From Cloeon dipterum (taxonomy: Eukaryota; Arthropoda; Insecta; Ephemeroptera; Baetidae): a DNA stretch of 64,000 nt. Positions 11,744-25,762 of the stretch are shown piece by piece. Position 1 is the stretch's first letter, and the number at the start of each line of letters is the position of its first letter. Location of the stretch: NCBI RefSeq assembly GCF_949628265.1, contig NC_088787.1, forward strand, positions 6,376,501-6,440,500, read 5' to 3'. The translations under genes and the position numbers were made by a program. The notes beneath the pieces were generated by a model, which saw only the letters and a program-made list of their open reading frames with translations, searched no databases and was not told where the DNA came from.

Positions 11744-14700
11744 TTAAAAGTTAATCTGCTTGCATAGCGTTAGGAATGAATGATCGAATTTGCAGAAAAA
11801 AATGGGCACTTTAGCTTTATCAAAATAATCATTGTGGGAGACACGAACAGGACTCGGTTCTTCGCTGCCGAACTGTTGGAAATATTGGGAGCTCATCTCT
11901 TCGGATTGGTTTATTGGCTTCATATAGGCAGGAACCTCTTCTGAAGTGCTGCACCAGCGCACTGCTCCTTTCGAGTCTTGGAAAGTTTCATCCAAGAGAA
12001 CAAAATTTTCATCTGTTGCGAATAAACCGCGTGTTTAATCTGGTCTTAAATCAATTTTGTTCTAATGCGTACTCCAAGGAACTAGGACGCCATCTTTGTT
12101 TTCCATGAATAAAGATTTCTTTTTGACAAATTGATGGAGCATTTTCATTCTGTCGAGCGTGGATTGCGTCACTGTCACCAAGGTTCCGTTTGCTGCCGCA
12201 CACTTGGAGGCAGCGCCCGCAGGAGGGAAGCCCTGTGACAAAAGCTGTGAAAAATTCTAGTTTAAAAAAAACGGGACTAATTGCCTTTTTATCATCAGTG
12301 ATTTTATTCGTAAACACGTCGTTCAAGGGGGTTGGTTTAAAATTTTCCACTGCGAGGAATCAAATAAAATGATAAAGAATTTTTTCTAATTTTAATATTA
12401 CTCAGTTCCATGCAAGCTTCCTTCCAAGTCAAATTTTTCGGTTGCAAATATTTAAAGATGCATCGAGAGCTGTTGAATTACCAAAATACTTATAAAGAGA
12501 ATAATGAAAGAACAGAATTATTTTTTTTTAATTGGTTGTTTCAATTCAACTGTTTTAATTTTAAATTTCATTGCATACCTAACAGCCTCCTCCGTGTATG
12601 ACACTTTATTCACATACTCTACGTAGGTCCGAATGTTATCATCGAGGAGAACTAAATAATTAATTAATTATTTTCGTTTTCTTATTTCTGAAATTGATCA
12701 TAAGAAAATACCTCCATCATATGGAATATTAGTTTTCTTGTAATAGTTGTATGCAAGTAATGAAAATTTCATGCTGTAGGAGAAGTCTTTAGGTCCAAAT
12801 GCGTTATTTAAGTTCAGATTCCAGAATTGGTCTAGGAAAGAAGCAGATCCGTTGGTCAAACATTTGATAAAATCGTGAATGAAGGAGCATTTTCCTTTCT
12901 GGTTGCTCAAATTATCTGCAAGCATGATACAAAATTTATAAATCGTGCATAAAGATGATTTTGATTAAAAAGACCAACCTCTTTTGTTACATTCCTCAAA
13001 TCTATCGAGAGCCTGGTTTACGTGAAGTGTGGATTTCCAGGCTTCTTGTTTGCTCTTTTCTCGCAACATCATTCTTCCAGCAGCTTCCTTTTTTAATGAA
13101 CTGCTGGAGTATTTTTTCACAATGGATCGAAAATCTGAAAGAGTGTATTTAAAACAAAAATAGATTCAACTGCAAAAATGCTATTGACCTTCGCTGGCTC
13201 CAGGTGATTTTATTTTTTTAATCGCTCTTTCTACATTTTCCACCCAAAATTTTCCACCTTCATAAAGCTTAGAGAATTTCATGTTTTATTACGGAAATGC
13301 GTGATAATTTTTCTTACAAATCCCAAGAGCTCAGCCATGCACGTCAGTAAGCACTATAAAAATAATTTTTGGGTGAAGATATTCTGGCAGGAGATGTTAA
13401 AATACTTTCATTTTGAAGGAGGAACTATCCAAATTCATAGATCTCAATTTGTCGATTTCCCCTTAATTATAAGTAAGGAACAATTAATTTTTATTTTTAT
13501 AATATAATAAATCATACGCTGCCACACGCGATGAGTTAATTTGCATTCGTTAAAAACCTCTTGCAAATGAGACTCTGCCGGCAGTCGAGCCTTGTGAAAG
13601 TCATATTGAGCATTAAAATATTAAAAAAAGGATTCCGTTACCTCGCAAAGAGCATACAGTTTAATCTCGCAATCATCAACACTCAGACGAACGCCTTCAG
13701 CCTTTGAATTTTTCGCTTTCACGCATCTCTGAGGAACCTCCTCTGACACAAATACGTGAATTAATTAGAAATAAAAGGCAAAGTTTACTAACTGCCTGAA
13801 TAGGTGCTGTTGAGGTTGACACTCAGTTTCACAAAGTCTTTGAATTCGGCGGAGCACCATCTAAATAAAATTAGATTAATGAGAGTTAATTCCAATTAAT
13901 AATAGTTACCGGTATCGTCGATTTGCGCAGTAGTCGTCGGTGCCTGATGTCCAGAACTCTAATTCTTCATTTGGTACAACGCTCTCCAAGCACATCAGCT
14001 TCTCAAAAGACTGGATCGACACAAGACGCATTCCCAGAGAACAACAAAAGTCGAGCGAATCTTTCCAACACAGCTATGTAGAATAAAATGATAAAAATTA
14101 CGCTGTGATCTGTGTTGTGAAAAAAACTAACCTTGCTTTTTGATATCAAAAATCGAACGCCGCAAGAGGTCTTCCACTCACCCAGCCGATAGGCCTCTTT
14201 AATTTGTTGAATATTATATTTAATTTTTAAAAGTTAATTAAAAGCAAGGAACACATACTCGATAAAATTCGTTCGCCGTTCTCAATTAGTATGGCGTAAT
14301 CCAACTGGAATAAAGAGAAAAAAAAATTAAAAAATGACCCAATTTAAAGATTTGTAAAACTTACATTTAGTTGACAATAATTCAGGCTTAAACAAATTGG
14401 GGTCTCACACAGAAGCGGATCCTGGAAAAAAATAAAAAGTGCCAAAGATCCTTAAATTAATCAAGTTTTTACTTTTAATTAATTTGATCATTTCTGACAT
14501 AAAATGTTTAAAATAAAATATAAATGAAATTAACACGCTCTTACTCGCTCAATAATTGGAGCTGGAGTAGGAGCAGAGATATCAATGCCTAGAAACACAT
14601 AAATTCCGAGATGATCTTCCCTGATCACTTGCAGTAAAGGTTTTCTGGTTGAGCTCGAGAAAACTTGTTGATCTGCTTTTTGTGCTGCCGCTGATGATGA

Positions 14701-16605
14701 TTCTGCTTCATTGACCAATACTTCATCCATTTGGCAGGCGAAATTGGCCGTGGGCGCCGAGCACTGCACCTGGCGCACCCCGAAAGGCGCCCCTTCCTTC
14801 GCGTACTGCCGGTCGACGACCAAACACGAGCCGTCGTCCCGCGGGTTTATCATGTCCCAGAAGTCGTCCGTCGAGTCCCAAGGACCCAATTCGTCGTGCA
14901 AGCAGAATCGGTATTGTCCAGCGCACCCTTGGCGAGTCGCGGCCGTCCAGAAACTCGTTTTAATCAGCTCGCGGTCAGTTGAATTAACTGCAAATAGGAA
15001 TGATTCTGAGGATTTGAAGAAATTAAATTGTTTCACTGATGAAAAAAAAAATGTTCAGGCACAGTTTTTACCAAGAATAAATAAATACAAACGGAGCCAT
15101 AAACACCATAGCAAATAAAAATATTTCACTGACCGGAATTTTTAAAAAATGTAATTGAATCTTTAGAGTTGAGAGCAGCGAGGAGCTTGTCTGTGACTCT
15201 TATTGGCTTCATTCCAATGCTGCAGCACAGCTTCACGCTCTCCGCCCAAGAAGTCTATTGAATTTCGTTTTAAAAATAAATTAATTCCTAAATATTCAAG
15301 CCAAACATACCTTTTGGTAGCCGAATATGTATTTCGTAACGGAGATTTTTCGCAGTTTTGGCGTTTGCTGCCACTCCGCCCAAACGCCATTGAGGGAATC
15401 CCCTTTAAAAGATTTATTTTAATTCATTCAACATTCAGTGTGAAGTGAAATACGGTCTAATTTTCCCGCAGCATCAAAGTAGGTTATCTGTAAATTATTT
15501 AAATTAAAATTTATAACTAGGAAAAGGTAGAGAAAATCCCACATTTCGAATACAGGCTTCTCTGTTTACGCAGGAGACCCTGCTTTTACATTTGTACTGC
15601 GAAAGTAAAATTAATAAAATGTATTTTTTACTATAAACTATTGCCAGCTTACTTCGCAGAGGAAATAATTGCGGTCGTTGCAGTTCATTCGGACGAGCGT
15701 CTTGGTCATCATGGACAGCACCAGGCATCTTTCCTCTCGACTCACCTCGGCAGGGAGATCGAATTCCGCGGTCCTGATGCTGCTCCTATTTCCCGAACAC
15801 CAAGAATACGCCGCGTTGCCGCAACTTCTCGCCTCAGCCATTCCACTCGTCCACATGAACATGTATTCTGATCACCAAAATCATCAAAATTGTTCCTTTA
15901 AAAATCGCGAGGGTTACTTTGCTTCTCGATGGTCATTTTCTCGAAATTGTGCGCCAGACAATTCATGTTGTTCTCGCCGTCTTCCATTGCAACAAGTTGC
16001 ATTTTCCTTTTGGCGCAAACGAGAACCGCCTCAGAAAATGATCCCTAATTAATCGTTTAAATTCCAGAGTGGATTTTAGATTAAATTAAAAAAAAATGTA
16101 TGGAACTGAGTGTAAGCGTACTTGATTATTGCTTCTGAAGAAGAGCCGGCCGCATTTGTAAAAAATTTCTCCAATCTCCAAACTCGATGAAGCGAAAGCT
16201 GCATGGTATAAAGAAAAAACAGAAGAAATATTAAGATCTCTGTTTTTTAATTAGATTAACCTACAAGACTCAAAAACGGATGTAAAATCTGTGAAAATTT
16301 TAGCCTGATAATTAAATGGGTTAGTTTTTTATTAAAATAATAATTACCGTCCTTAATGGCGGTGCTGAGGAAATTCTAAAATAAAAAAAACAATGTTTAT
16401 AGTTTGTAAAATTTATTTAAAAAAAACAAACACTGAGTTTTGAGTCGTGCAGAGAGCAGTCACCCGCCGTGCAGGCTTTTGGGGTCACTAACGCATTCTT
16501 GCAAAAGATAAAAATTAATTAAATTTATAAGTACAAAATTAAATACATAATATATACAATTGCTTCATTAAACAAGAGCAATATCAATATTTTTGTCGGA
16601 TTCAT
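11744..16605 (-). CDS. Multi-CTLD/OBP fusion protein, array copy 1
   Basis: Many short exons, read by splice sites and alignment with three paralogues. Order from the N-terminus: signal-peptide exon 16558-16605 (MNPTKILILLLFNEAI); cysteine exon 16434-16497 (CTAGDCSLHDSKL); CTLD1 about 15640-16375 (AKRKMQLVAMEDGENN, then MFMWTSGMAEA); linker 15540-15594; CTLD2 about 14533-15400; linker about 14365-14420; CTLD3 about 13670-14310 (DFCCSLGMRLVSIQS, EFWTSGTDD); an OBP-like module about 12707-13610; CTLD4 11744-12650, ending FLTLCKQINF. The OBP-like cysteines are C-x27-C-x3-C (CLLTC), then C4 in FEECNK, and CSFIHDFIKC (C5-x8-C6). None of the CTLDs shows an EPN/QPD plus WND calcium site. Predicted size is roughly 1,000 residues, secreted. 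Function unknown; extracellular ligand recognition is inferred. Confidence 0.75.
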
Positions 16606-18143
16606 GACTGTCTCGCTATTGCAACATATGATTTAGAGCACGGCTGAGGTACTGAATTTATTATTTTTCTGCTGCATCGTCATGCCTGCTTTTCCGCTCG
16701 CTCTTTTTCAAGGCCATATACTGTATATGCCCTCATTAAAACTACTTATTTTGTAGTTTACTCCTTGATGTTTGAATTAAATCCTAAATTTTCAAAATCC
16801 ACAATTTTCGAGAATAGAAATTATATAAGTTCTTAAATTAAATGTGCAAAAAGAGTGTGCATTAAATTTTATTTTCCACGTATTCGCGGGACACATCATC
16901 CTGCCAGAGATTCGCGGTATATCAGTGATAGGAGGATTGCGAAATTCGCTTGCTAATGATGCAGCAGCAGAGGAATGTTGCTCGTTGCAAAACGTGATGG
17001 CGACTCATTTTTCAATTTTATTTCCTGTACAGCGGAATTCTCTTCTCCAACGTTGTAATCCATGCCACATTGAAATTTTCTATTATGTAGAATTATTTAA
17101 ATAATATCATTTAGTGAAATTCAATTGCATAATGAAAATCAGGGTTTAAAAATATCTTAATTACGAGGTAATAAACAAGTAATTAAAAAATTGTTCGTCA
17201 TACAGATTTATTTTCAAATTTTAGATCAATCAAATTTTATTACTTAACATTTAGGCAAAAGTTCCTTAATAAATTTTAAAAAACAAAAAGGAATTTAAAC
17301 ACCTGAAGAAGCGAAAACGACAACTATCGAGCACTTCGTTTGTAACTGCGACCAAGCTATGCGATCGTCCCCGCGACTTATTACGCGCATAAAGAAAACA
17401 GACTGGTTAATTAATTCTTGTCCTGGGGCATTCGAATCACATAACCCAGGTTCAAGGTAGCAGTGCTCGGCAATTCCCTGCTCTCTGCTGCTGTTTACAC
17501 TGCACAAAAGCTGTGGTGACAGAATTATTTTGCATCCAACATTACCATGAAAACAACGAATAGAATTTGTGGAATAAACCAAATCGAATTTTTGTGACAT
17601 TTTAGTAAATAAAAGGCAGGAGCGGCAAAAAGCCGTCCTCGGCGTGTGTTCTGCCACTTTTCCCTTTAAGTAATTTTCATCCTTTTTGATTTGGCAAGCT
17701 GCTTTTCACTTGTAATTTAAATCGGCCTATCAATGTCATTTTTACATTTTAAAGCTTGTGTTTCAGCTGGTCCGAACTCTGTTTTCCGCGGCAAGGGCTC
17801 ACGCTGGCGTTTTTAGTCGGTTTTGAGGAGGGTTTTTATCAAGTGCATTGCCCAAAAGTATTGAAAAGAATGCTCTTTTCTAAAATAATGTTGTGCGCAA
17901 TCAACATTTCAAGTTTTTCTGCGAAGCGGATCATCAAACGGACTGAAAATGACTTTGAAAATGAAGTTCTGCTCTCTAAATGAGAAGCAAAAGTGGCCGG
18001 CCGCTTCTCGCTTTCAATTAAGAGCCGATTTTTGCTCTCATAATGAGTGTCAAGTCCTTTACGTCAGGAATTTTAAAACGAATTTGTTTTTATTCACAAG
18101 TGATCGAGTAAAATATTTAGGTGGTTCATAGACAAAAAAAAAA
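16606..18143. other. Intergenic, nothing recognised
   Basis: AT-rich DNA between array copies 1 and 2. The longest ORF (17295-17657, minus) resembles no CTLD or OBP exon and has no paralogue in the other intergenic regions, so I do not call it. Confidence 0.4.
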
Positions 18144-21100
18144 TCAAAATTTATGTTTGCACAGCGATAAGAAATCAGTATCAAATTGACAGAAAAACAT
18201 CAGTAAAGGATACTGAGCTGATTCTTTGTAGCTAAAATATAAATAAGCTTCTTTATAATCCTGAGAAGAATAGTAAAGAAAGCGATCTGTTGCTCCACTT
18301 GTTGCCTGACCAGCAAACTCGAGTAATTCCTCTGATGTGCTACACCAGCGAACAACTCCTCTTGAGTCAGTGAAAGTTTCATCCAACAGAACGGAGGCTG
18401 CAGAACAATAACTCTCAATTAATTTAATAAATTCTAAACTTGAATTTTGTTGTTTACTGTATTTTAAAGAGTAATTATCGAGGATTACAGATGCTTTTCC
18501 GATATTTTGCACGACACTGTCATAAGAATCCAGGTCAACATCACTCAAAGAAATCTCAGACATAACAACATAGGCTGCAAAACAATAAAATTATTATTTT
18601 AATAAGCACACTTTTATAATTAACATACGGTTTATCATAGATCCTACAAAGTTTGTTGTTACTTTGCTCAAGATTTCCTTTAAAATTCTGATATAAGCGA
18701 GGCTGGACAGTGTTACTACTGGCAAGGTCCCGTTTGCTCGGGCGCACATAGCAGCTGCAACCGCCGGGTGAATTCGCTACGAACAAAATTAATATACCGG
18801 GAATATGTGGGGGAAGAATTAATTGCCTTTTTTGGATCGGTGATTTTATTCGCATAAAAACCTTCCACGGGAGTCTGTTCAAAGTTTTCCGCTGGAGGAT
18901 TTTTTATTTATTTATTTATTAATTTATTTATTAATAATCTCAGGGTGTTTTCTTACCTATTTGGGAGCATGCATCTTCAAGAGTAAAATTTTCAGGACGG
19001 AAATATTTGAAGTTACAAGAAGAACTGAATTTTGTTTAAGATAGTTTAATATCGATATCTTCCAGGGAGATTACCTGACGAATTCTTCAGAGTTTGACAG
19101 TTTATTCACGTACACTGCGTAACTCCGGGGGTTTGGATCAACCGGGGCTGCATGGTTTGTTTTTAATTTAAATGTTTTTTTTTTCAAAGAGAAAATTTAA
19201 AACCTCCTTCAAATAACACGTTTTTGCCTGTCTTCAGTGAATCGTTATAGTAATAACCGCTCGGTATTCGCAAGCTGAGAGCGTAGTCTCTCCAGTCAAA
19301 TAGGTTGCGCAAGTCCATTTCCCAGAATTTTGCCAATGAAGGAGGTCCGCTGGTGAAGCACTTTATGAAATCGTGTATGAAAGTACATTCTCCTTGCTTC
19401 TGGTTGGACTGAACTGGAAAAAAATAAAAAAGAAGCAATTTTAGGATTAAAAATCTAAAATGTATTTGATAAAAACAATTATTAATGTTTTTAATTTCGT
19501 TCTTGTTTAATAGGGTTTGCCAAAAACCCGAATTTCCCGTAAAAACCGACTGCATTGCCAAAAACTGTTTTTGGAGTTTTTCTGCAATTTTGCGATTTTT
19601 TCCCAAAATGTGCTTAAATATGAATTTAGCAAACTCTTTATTAAAGCCACTGGTTTCACCAAAAGACCGAAAACTTTACACTCAAAGTAATTTTCCAAAG
19701 TTCCTGGCATATTTGGCGTGTAATCTGACTTTTTCAGGGACAAATTCGGAAAAACCCAAAATTGGCGGTTTCCCCCAGCTGGTTTTTCGCGAAAAAAAAC
19801 CAGTGGTGCGTTTTTCTTGGCGAAACCTGTTTTTTAACAATAAAAAGACGTTTCTTTCTTTTGACTTATTCCAAAAATATTCATTTAGAGATAATTAGAA
19901 CTGTATTATTTTGAAAATTTTCTGCCAATTACCCATTCGGTTACACTCCCAGAATCTGTCGAGCGCCTGATTAACGAGAAGAGTGGATTTCCACGCCTCT
20001 TGTTGATTATTTTCCATCATAATTATCCTTAGAGCGTCCAAATTATCGGCTGCCTTTTTAAAAAGACTGGTCGGATATTTTTTCACGACCGATCGAAAGT
20101 CTGAAATAAAAAAAGAAATCATAGAAAAGCACTCTATTCCAGAATTTTCTAGACTATTTAACCCTCTTCAATAGCTTGAGACCCTTTATATCTTCTCATC
20201 GCTTTCTCTACATCGTCCTCCCAAAATTTTCCTCCTTCGTACATCTATGTTTCAATGGATTTCTGCGATTAAATTCGAATTTTTAACTATTCTCACCAAT
20301 CCTAAGAGTTCGGCAATGCACGTTGCAAAGCACTAGATATTTATCAAATTATAGTTTAAAATTATATTTCCCCGTTTCAATTTTACTTTCATTTTGTACG
20401 AGAGCCTATCCAGCAAACCTGTACTCTTGAATTTTTCGAGTTCACCTGCGGTTTTCAATTACATTTTAATGTTAAAATCGATTTTTCAAACCTTACGTTC
20501 CGAGACGCGATGGGTCAATTTGCATTCGTTAAAAATCTCTTTCAGATAGGATTCAGCCGGTAAACGAGTCTATGGATCAAAGGCGGGAATTAATTTAAAA
20601 TGCCATTAAAAATTATCTATTTTATTACCTCGCAAATAGGTTGCAATAAGTTACTTGCGCAATTGACAGCGTGCAGAGTTGGCCCTTTTTCATCTGTGTT
20701 TATCAGTTTTAAACAAAACTGTGCCTGGTTTTTGTCTAAACAATTTTAAAATTTAATTTTAAATCCTGTATTTTATAATTATGTGCACTCTGACTGTCAG
20801 AGTAGTTGAAACTGAGTTTAACCCAGTCCTTGAACTCAGGAGAACACCACCTACCAGTTCAAAGATGCAATAATTGATGTATTATTATCTTGAAAAAAAA
20901 ATCACCTGAAACGGCCATTGCTACATTCATCGTCTGTCCCTGATGTCCAAAATTCTCTTTTCTTCGGTATTATGTCGGCAAGGCAAATTGTCTTTTCATA
21001 AGACTGAACAGACACGAGACGCATTCCCAAGGAACAACAAAATTCGAGAGAATCTTTCCAAGACAACTTTAATAAAATATTTAATGCAGCATTAACACCC

Positions 21101-24080
21101 AAAGATTAAATTTAAACCTCTAACTTTTTCTTTGTAAAACAAATAACGCACTCCGCAAGACGTCCTCCACTCCCCCAGACGGTTAGGCTCTATAAAAATT
21201 GAAAATTCTTGATAAATCACGTAATATAGAAAAGCTCTTACTCAAAAAAACTCTCTCATCCTTGTTCTCGAATGGAACCGCATAATTTCCCTGCAATTAC
21301 AAAATAAAAAATGTCAAATGTATCATTTAATCACAAGATAATTACATTTATTTCGCAAAACTTCATTTTGGAACAATTGGGTTGATCACAAGCAATATTA
21401 ATCTGTCAGATTAATTAATATTTTAAATTAAATCTTTCTCCAATCCAACTAAAACCTGTTGATCAGTTTTCCCCGATCCTGAATTGACTACGTCATCGAC
21501 CCTTTTGCCGTCCGTCTGACAAGCGAAATTTCCTGTAGGTGACGAGCACTGCACCTGGCGCACCCCGAACGGCACCCCTTTTTTCGCATATTGCCTGTCG
21601 ACGACCAAACACGAGCCGTCGTCTCGCGGGTTGACCATGTCCCAGAAGTCGTCCGTCGAGTCCCACGGACCCACGTCGTCGTGAGAGCAGAATCTGTATT
21701 GTCCAGCGCACCCTTGGCGAGTCGCTGCCGTCCAGAAGCTCGTTTTAATCAGCTCCCGGTCTTCCGAGGCATTCACTGTACGGATTAATCAGCTCTTTTT
21801 TTAAACTGTTTCTGTTTGTGAAAAGGAAATAATCTAAAAATGTCTAAAAGTAAGCCAAAGAACTTGTAGCAGTTCAGGAGCTTTGTTGTGAGCCAACAAT
21901 TGAATAATTTAATTGTAATTTTGCTCTATTGTTAAAAAGAGGAATGATACTGGAAAAGCCTGGAAAATGCTTGTTGCCAATGCATAAACTCATCCCTTAG
22001 GATTCAGTTGAAGCCTAAATTGACCTAAGAAGTACTGTAATTTTTTGAGAAAATTGGCTGGGAAGTTACCGTGCTTTTCAAATGGTAATGGCTGTCTCCT
22101 TACTTGAAATCCGAGTTAAATTCAAAACCAAGAGTTTCCCCAATACGTGGCATACACCGTTGGACAGATCTCTACGAGAGGAATCGGAATATGCCAAGAA
22201 AATATGTTCAAGCACTCTAAATTTTGGAGAAAAATGGCAAAATTTGAATTTTTACTGTAGGAAGGTCATTTTTATTATTGCAAATTGTTGAACAAATTGT
22301 TTATCGGTCAATTGTTTAAGGCATCCAACAATTTAAATAGTTTTCAATTGTTGCCCAGTATCATTCCACTTTAATTGTGCAGAATCCGATTCAAAGGGGT
22401 GAGTTCAACCGTCAGTTTAGGTTCCATTAATTTTATTGTAAAACAATTTCAGTTCTGAGTGTCCGATCAGATTTAGACTGTAAAACCATTTTGCATCAAC
22501 AAAATTCTTCATATAATTCATCAGTATTATTTCTACCCTTTTCTCATCCCCAAACATTATTTATTTGTTAACTTACCAGGATTTTCGAAAATGGTGATGT
22601 CATTGTTGGAGTTGAGGGCCGCTAGAAATTTATCTGTGACCCTGACGGGACTCATTCCAATGCTGCAGCAGAACTTCACGTTTTCCGTCCAGGTTACCTT
22701 AAATATGTACATAGTATTGTATATTTAATATTGATTAGTTTTGGATGAGGATTGCTCACCTTTTTGTTCCCAAATATGAAAGTCGTGAATGAAAACTCAC
22801 TGATCCAGAAGTTTTTCTGCCACTCCGCCCAGACGCCATTTAACTTATCACCTTTTTTAATAAATCTCTTTACACGCATCCATTTCAACAAAATTTATAA
22901 ATTATTTCCACCTACGCTCCAACCTTTTTGAGCCGTCAAAATACAAGCTCTGCCAGTTTTAAAATACTGACTTGTACATATTCAATTTTTATTAGAGCAA
23001 AAATCATACATTTTTAACACAGATTTGTTCCTTCAAGCAGGAGACGGTCTTGCAATTGTACTTCAAATGCAAATATTACAAAAAACTCCTCTCGTAATTT
23101 GGCATACCTCGCAGTAGAAATAATTTTGCCTTTTGCAGTCCATGCGGATGAGTGTCTTGGTCATCATGGACAGCACCAGGCATCTTTCCTTGCGATTCAC
23201 CTCCAAGGGCAGATTAAATTCTTCGGGCCTGATGACGGTTCTGTTTCCCGCACACCACGAATACGCCACGTTGCTGCAGCTCCTCCCTTCTGCCATTCCA
23301 CTCGTCCAGATGTACGCATACTCTGAAAGATAATTTAATATTGCTAATTAACTAAAACAAATATGTCCAGCGATTTACTGTAGCTATTTTGATCCTCGAG
23401 AGACATTTTTTTCAAATTGGGCACAAGACAATTCATGTTGTTCGCTCCTCCTTCTGCTGTGACCAGTTGCATTTTTCGTTTGGTGCAAATTAGAGCGGCA
23501 TCAGCAAAACTTGCCTGTTAAAATAGATAATCTCCTGCAGTATCACTTTGTTTAAATTTTCAACATACTTGATTGTGGCTTCTGTAGAAAAGGCGTCCGC
23601 ACCTGTAAAAAATTTCGCCAATCTCTACGTTGCTGGAAATAAATGCTGAAAGTGCGGCTAGAAAGAGAAAAAGGGGTTTCGGATAAATTCTAAATTTAAA
23701 AATAATCAACTAACAAGTTGCAAGCACTGATGTAAAATCTGCCTCATAAATGTTACGGTTAGAAATTTCACAATTAATTTAAATCAAATTTTTTACCCTC
23801 CGTTATTGCGGAGCTCAGAAAATTCTAAAAAATTAATCCTGATAAATTCTTCCCTGGAGCATTATTAATAATATTTCTACCTTGAGTTTTGCATTGTGTA
23901 AAGAACAGTCACCCGCAGTGCATTTTCTTGGTTTGGTAGTTTTATTTGTTAATATTTCCAATGCTCTCTGTCAACGGCAAAAATTCATGATATAAATCAA
24001 GGAAATTTTTTATTTCTTACAATCGACTGGAAAAGTAACAGAAAAATGAAAGCTGCTGCTGCTGCTGGAAACGCCGCCAT
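18144..24080 (-). CDS. Multi-CTLD/OBP fusion protein, array copy 2
   Basis: Same order as copy 1. Signal-peptide exon ends at 24080 (start MAAFPAAAAAAFIFLLLF); CTAGDCSLHNAKLK exon about 23880-23970; CTLD1 about 23060-23830 (YIWTSGMAEGRSCSN); CTLD2 about 21425-22860; CTLD3 about 20630-21290 (FWTSGTDDECSNGRFR); OBP-like module about 19190-20580 with C-x28-C-x3-C (CFATC), C4 in RFWECNRM, then x12 and CTFIHDFIKC; CTLD4 18144-19110, ending FLSLCKHKF. The last coding exon may run without interruption to about 18577, because the intron that precedes VLLDETF in the other copies can here be read through in frame. The intron in the OBP module holds about 400 bp of unrelated insert (about 19500-19900), and the CTLD2 intron carries a TTAA-flanked transposon. 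The other copies are tandem neighbours in the same orientation. Confidence 0.75.
21936..22370. mobile_element. Non-autonomous piggyBac-like element, copy 1
   Basis: Lies in the CTLD2 intron of array copy 2. Inverted ends (AGAGGAATGATACTGG at the left, the complement with one change at the right) are flanked by TTAA on both sides. No ORF. A reverse-complement copy of similar length is at 42290-42694. TTAA target sites are typical of the piggyBac superfamily. Confidence 0.65.
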
Positions 24081-25762
24081 TCCGCTCTTTCGAATGGTAG
24101 AGCTAAGCGCAAAAATATTTCACATTCGATTCTGCTTACAAAGCCAACGTTTCGCTTCAACGGAAACGAGGACGTTTGGCAGGATGTCAATGACTATCAC
24201 AGTCAGTTCATTTTTCAAGCACAGACGGGAATTCAGTCCATACATTTTCAGTTTGAGTTTTGAGTCACTGAATATAATATTCGATGATTTCTTTCTCTTG
24301 CAGAAAACATATTCAACGAAACTAACAATGAGTTATAAATATTATTTTTTTTAAATAGGAAATAAAATACCAATGCCACTCTTTTAGCAGTAAAATCAGT
24401 TATATTTTGTTAAAATTTTCCCGCAAAAAATTGCAAAATATTGGTTAATCTGGACGGGGAAAATTGGCCGCTTGGTATCAAAACTTAAGCGATTTATTTT
24501 TTTAACTTACAGAAAGAGAGACTGTGCCGGCGAGCAGACCTTCTGCGCGGGTTGCATATGTGTCAGTCCAGATCGAACAGTTTTTATCCGTTTTTATCAC
24601 AGTTCCTGATTTAATGGGCCCTCTCAAACCAATTAATATAATCAGGGGATATTTTAGAGAGATTGAATTATTTTAGGCTGAAATTAAACCGCCTGGTCAA
24701 TCTTGAAACGAGTATTTCAAACGTTACGATACAAAAATTAATTAATTAATTTCTGCTCATCTTTTCAAAGTTGTGCGTCAGACAATTAATGTTAACGAAA
24801 TTAATTAGTATTTGTTAAAATTTAAACATGATTTATTTATTTTATTTTTCTCGCCATTTAATGTCTGGATGCGAGGCATTATCCGAAAGGAGGAACATGA
24901 TAATTAAAGAGTTTTTGGCTTAATTACCTAACTGATGTTTTATTATTTTTTAATTTCTTTCATTTTGCCTACATTCGGCTCCACCAGGACTGCACCATAA
25001 CGGAAATGAGGCGTCAACATTGTTGCCTCATTATACTCGTCGCTTTGGCTACGCGCTGGTTCGAAAATTTATGTCACACTGGACGTGCACGCTGTGCCGC
25101 TGAGCAGAGCGTTTTTGCAGGTTGCATATAGTACAAGTTACGGTTTATTCCAACACCTGTAAAATTTAATAAATTTTACGAAACCATTGAATTTTATACA
25201 GGTCTCTAGAATGGCGAAAAGAAAATACCGGAGCTTAATGGATGGTTTTAAATAAAAAATATCATTGCCGGAACCAGCGGGGGTCAGAGATGTGCGATAA
25301 AATTGGTTCGCACTGCGCAGATCCAAGATGGCGTCTGAATGTGGGAAAGAAAAAGCTCTCTTTGGATTGCCGTACGAGTGTAAAAGTTTGTTTTTACGAT
25401 CCAAAAGACACAATTAGTAAAATTAATGCAAATTATAAGTCACAATTTTGAAAAAAAAAACTTGCTTCTTTTCGCGCATTTTCACGTGGCCGTTTTTTCC
25501 GCGCCATACTCCTCCGGATGCCATATCTGCGCGTCGCACGAATCTGGACCCCGCTGACCGGAACAATACTTAACTAAGCCACTTTTCAAAATTAATTTTC
25601 TCTTTGGAAAAATGTAAAAAAAATCGGAATAAACCAGCTATCAAACTATCAATTTAATACAATTTTTTAGATAATTTAGAAATATTAAATTGGTTTTATA
25701 ATTCAATGGGATCAATTCTAGAAAACTAATAAGAACGGATTAAAATTTAAAATATGAATTTA
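24081..25762. other. Intergenic with small repeats
   Basis: No gene seen. It holds a hAT-like element (25275-25556) and two copies of a dispersed motif of about 45 bp with the core CTGTGCCG...GGTTGCATAT (about 24520-24562 and 25088-25132). Confidence 0.45.
25275..25556. mobile_element. Non-autonomous hAT-like element, copy 1
   Basis: 282 bp with inverted ends CAGCGGGGGTC and its near complement. The flanks are 8-bp direct repeats, GCCGGAAC and ACCGGAAC (7 of 8 identical). Eight-base target duplications and CAG-type ends fit the hAT superfamily. Related copies are at 35342-35616 and 46596-46847, in the opposite orientation. Confidence 0.7.

Noticed and set aside
14711-15118. Plus-strand ORFs opposite the conserved CTLD2 exon (also at 21591, 29081, 40060)
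   Set aside because: They recur only because the antisense lectin exon is GC-rich and conserved; the lectin frame has the cysteine pattern and splice sites.
17295-17657. 120-residue minus-strand ORF between array copies 1 and 2
   Set aside because: No leader, domain or paralogue; probably chance.
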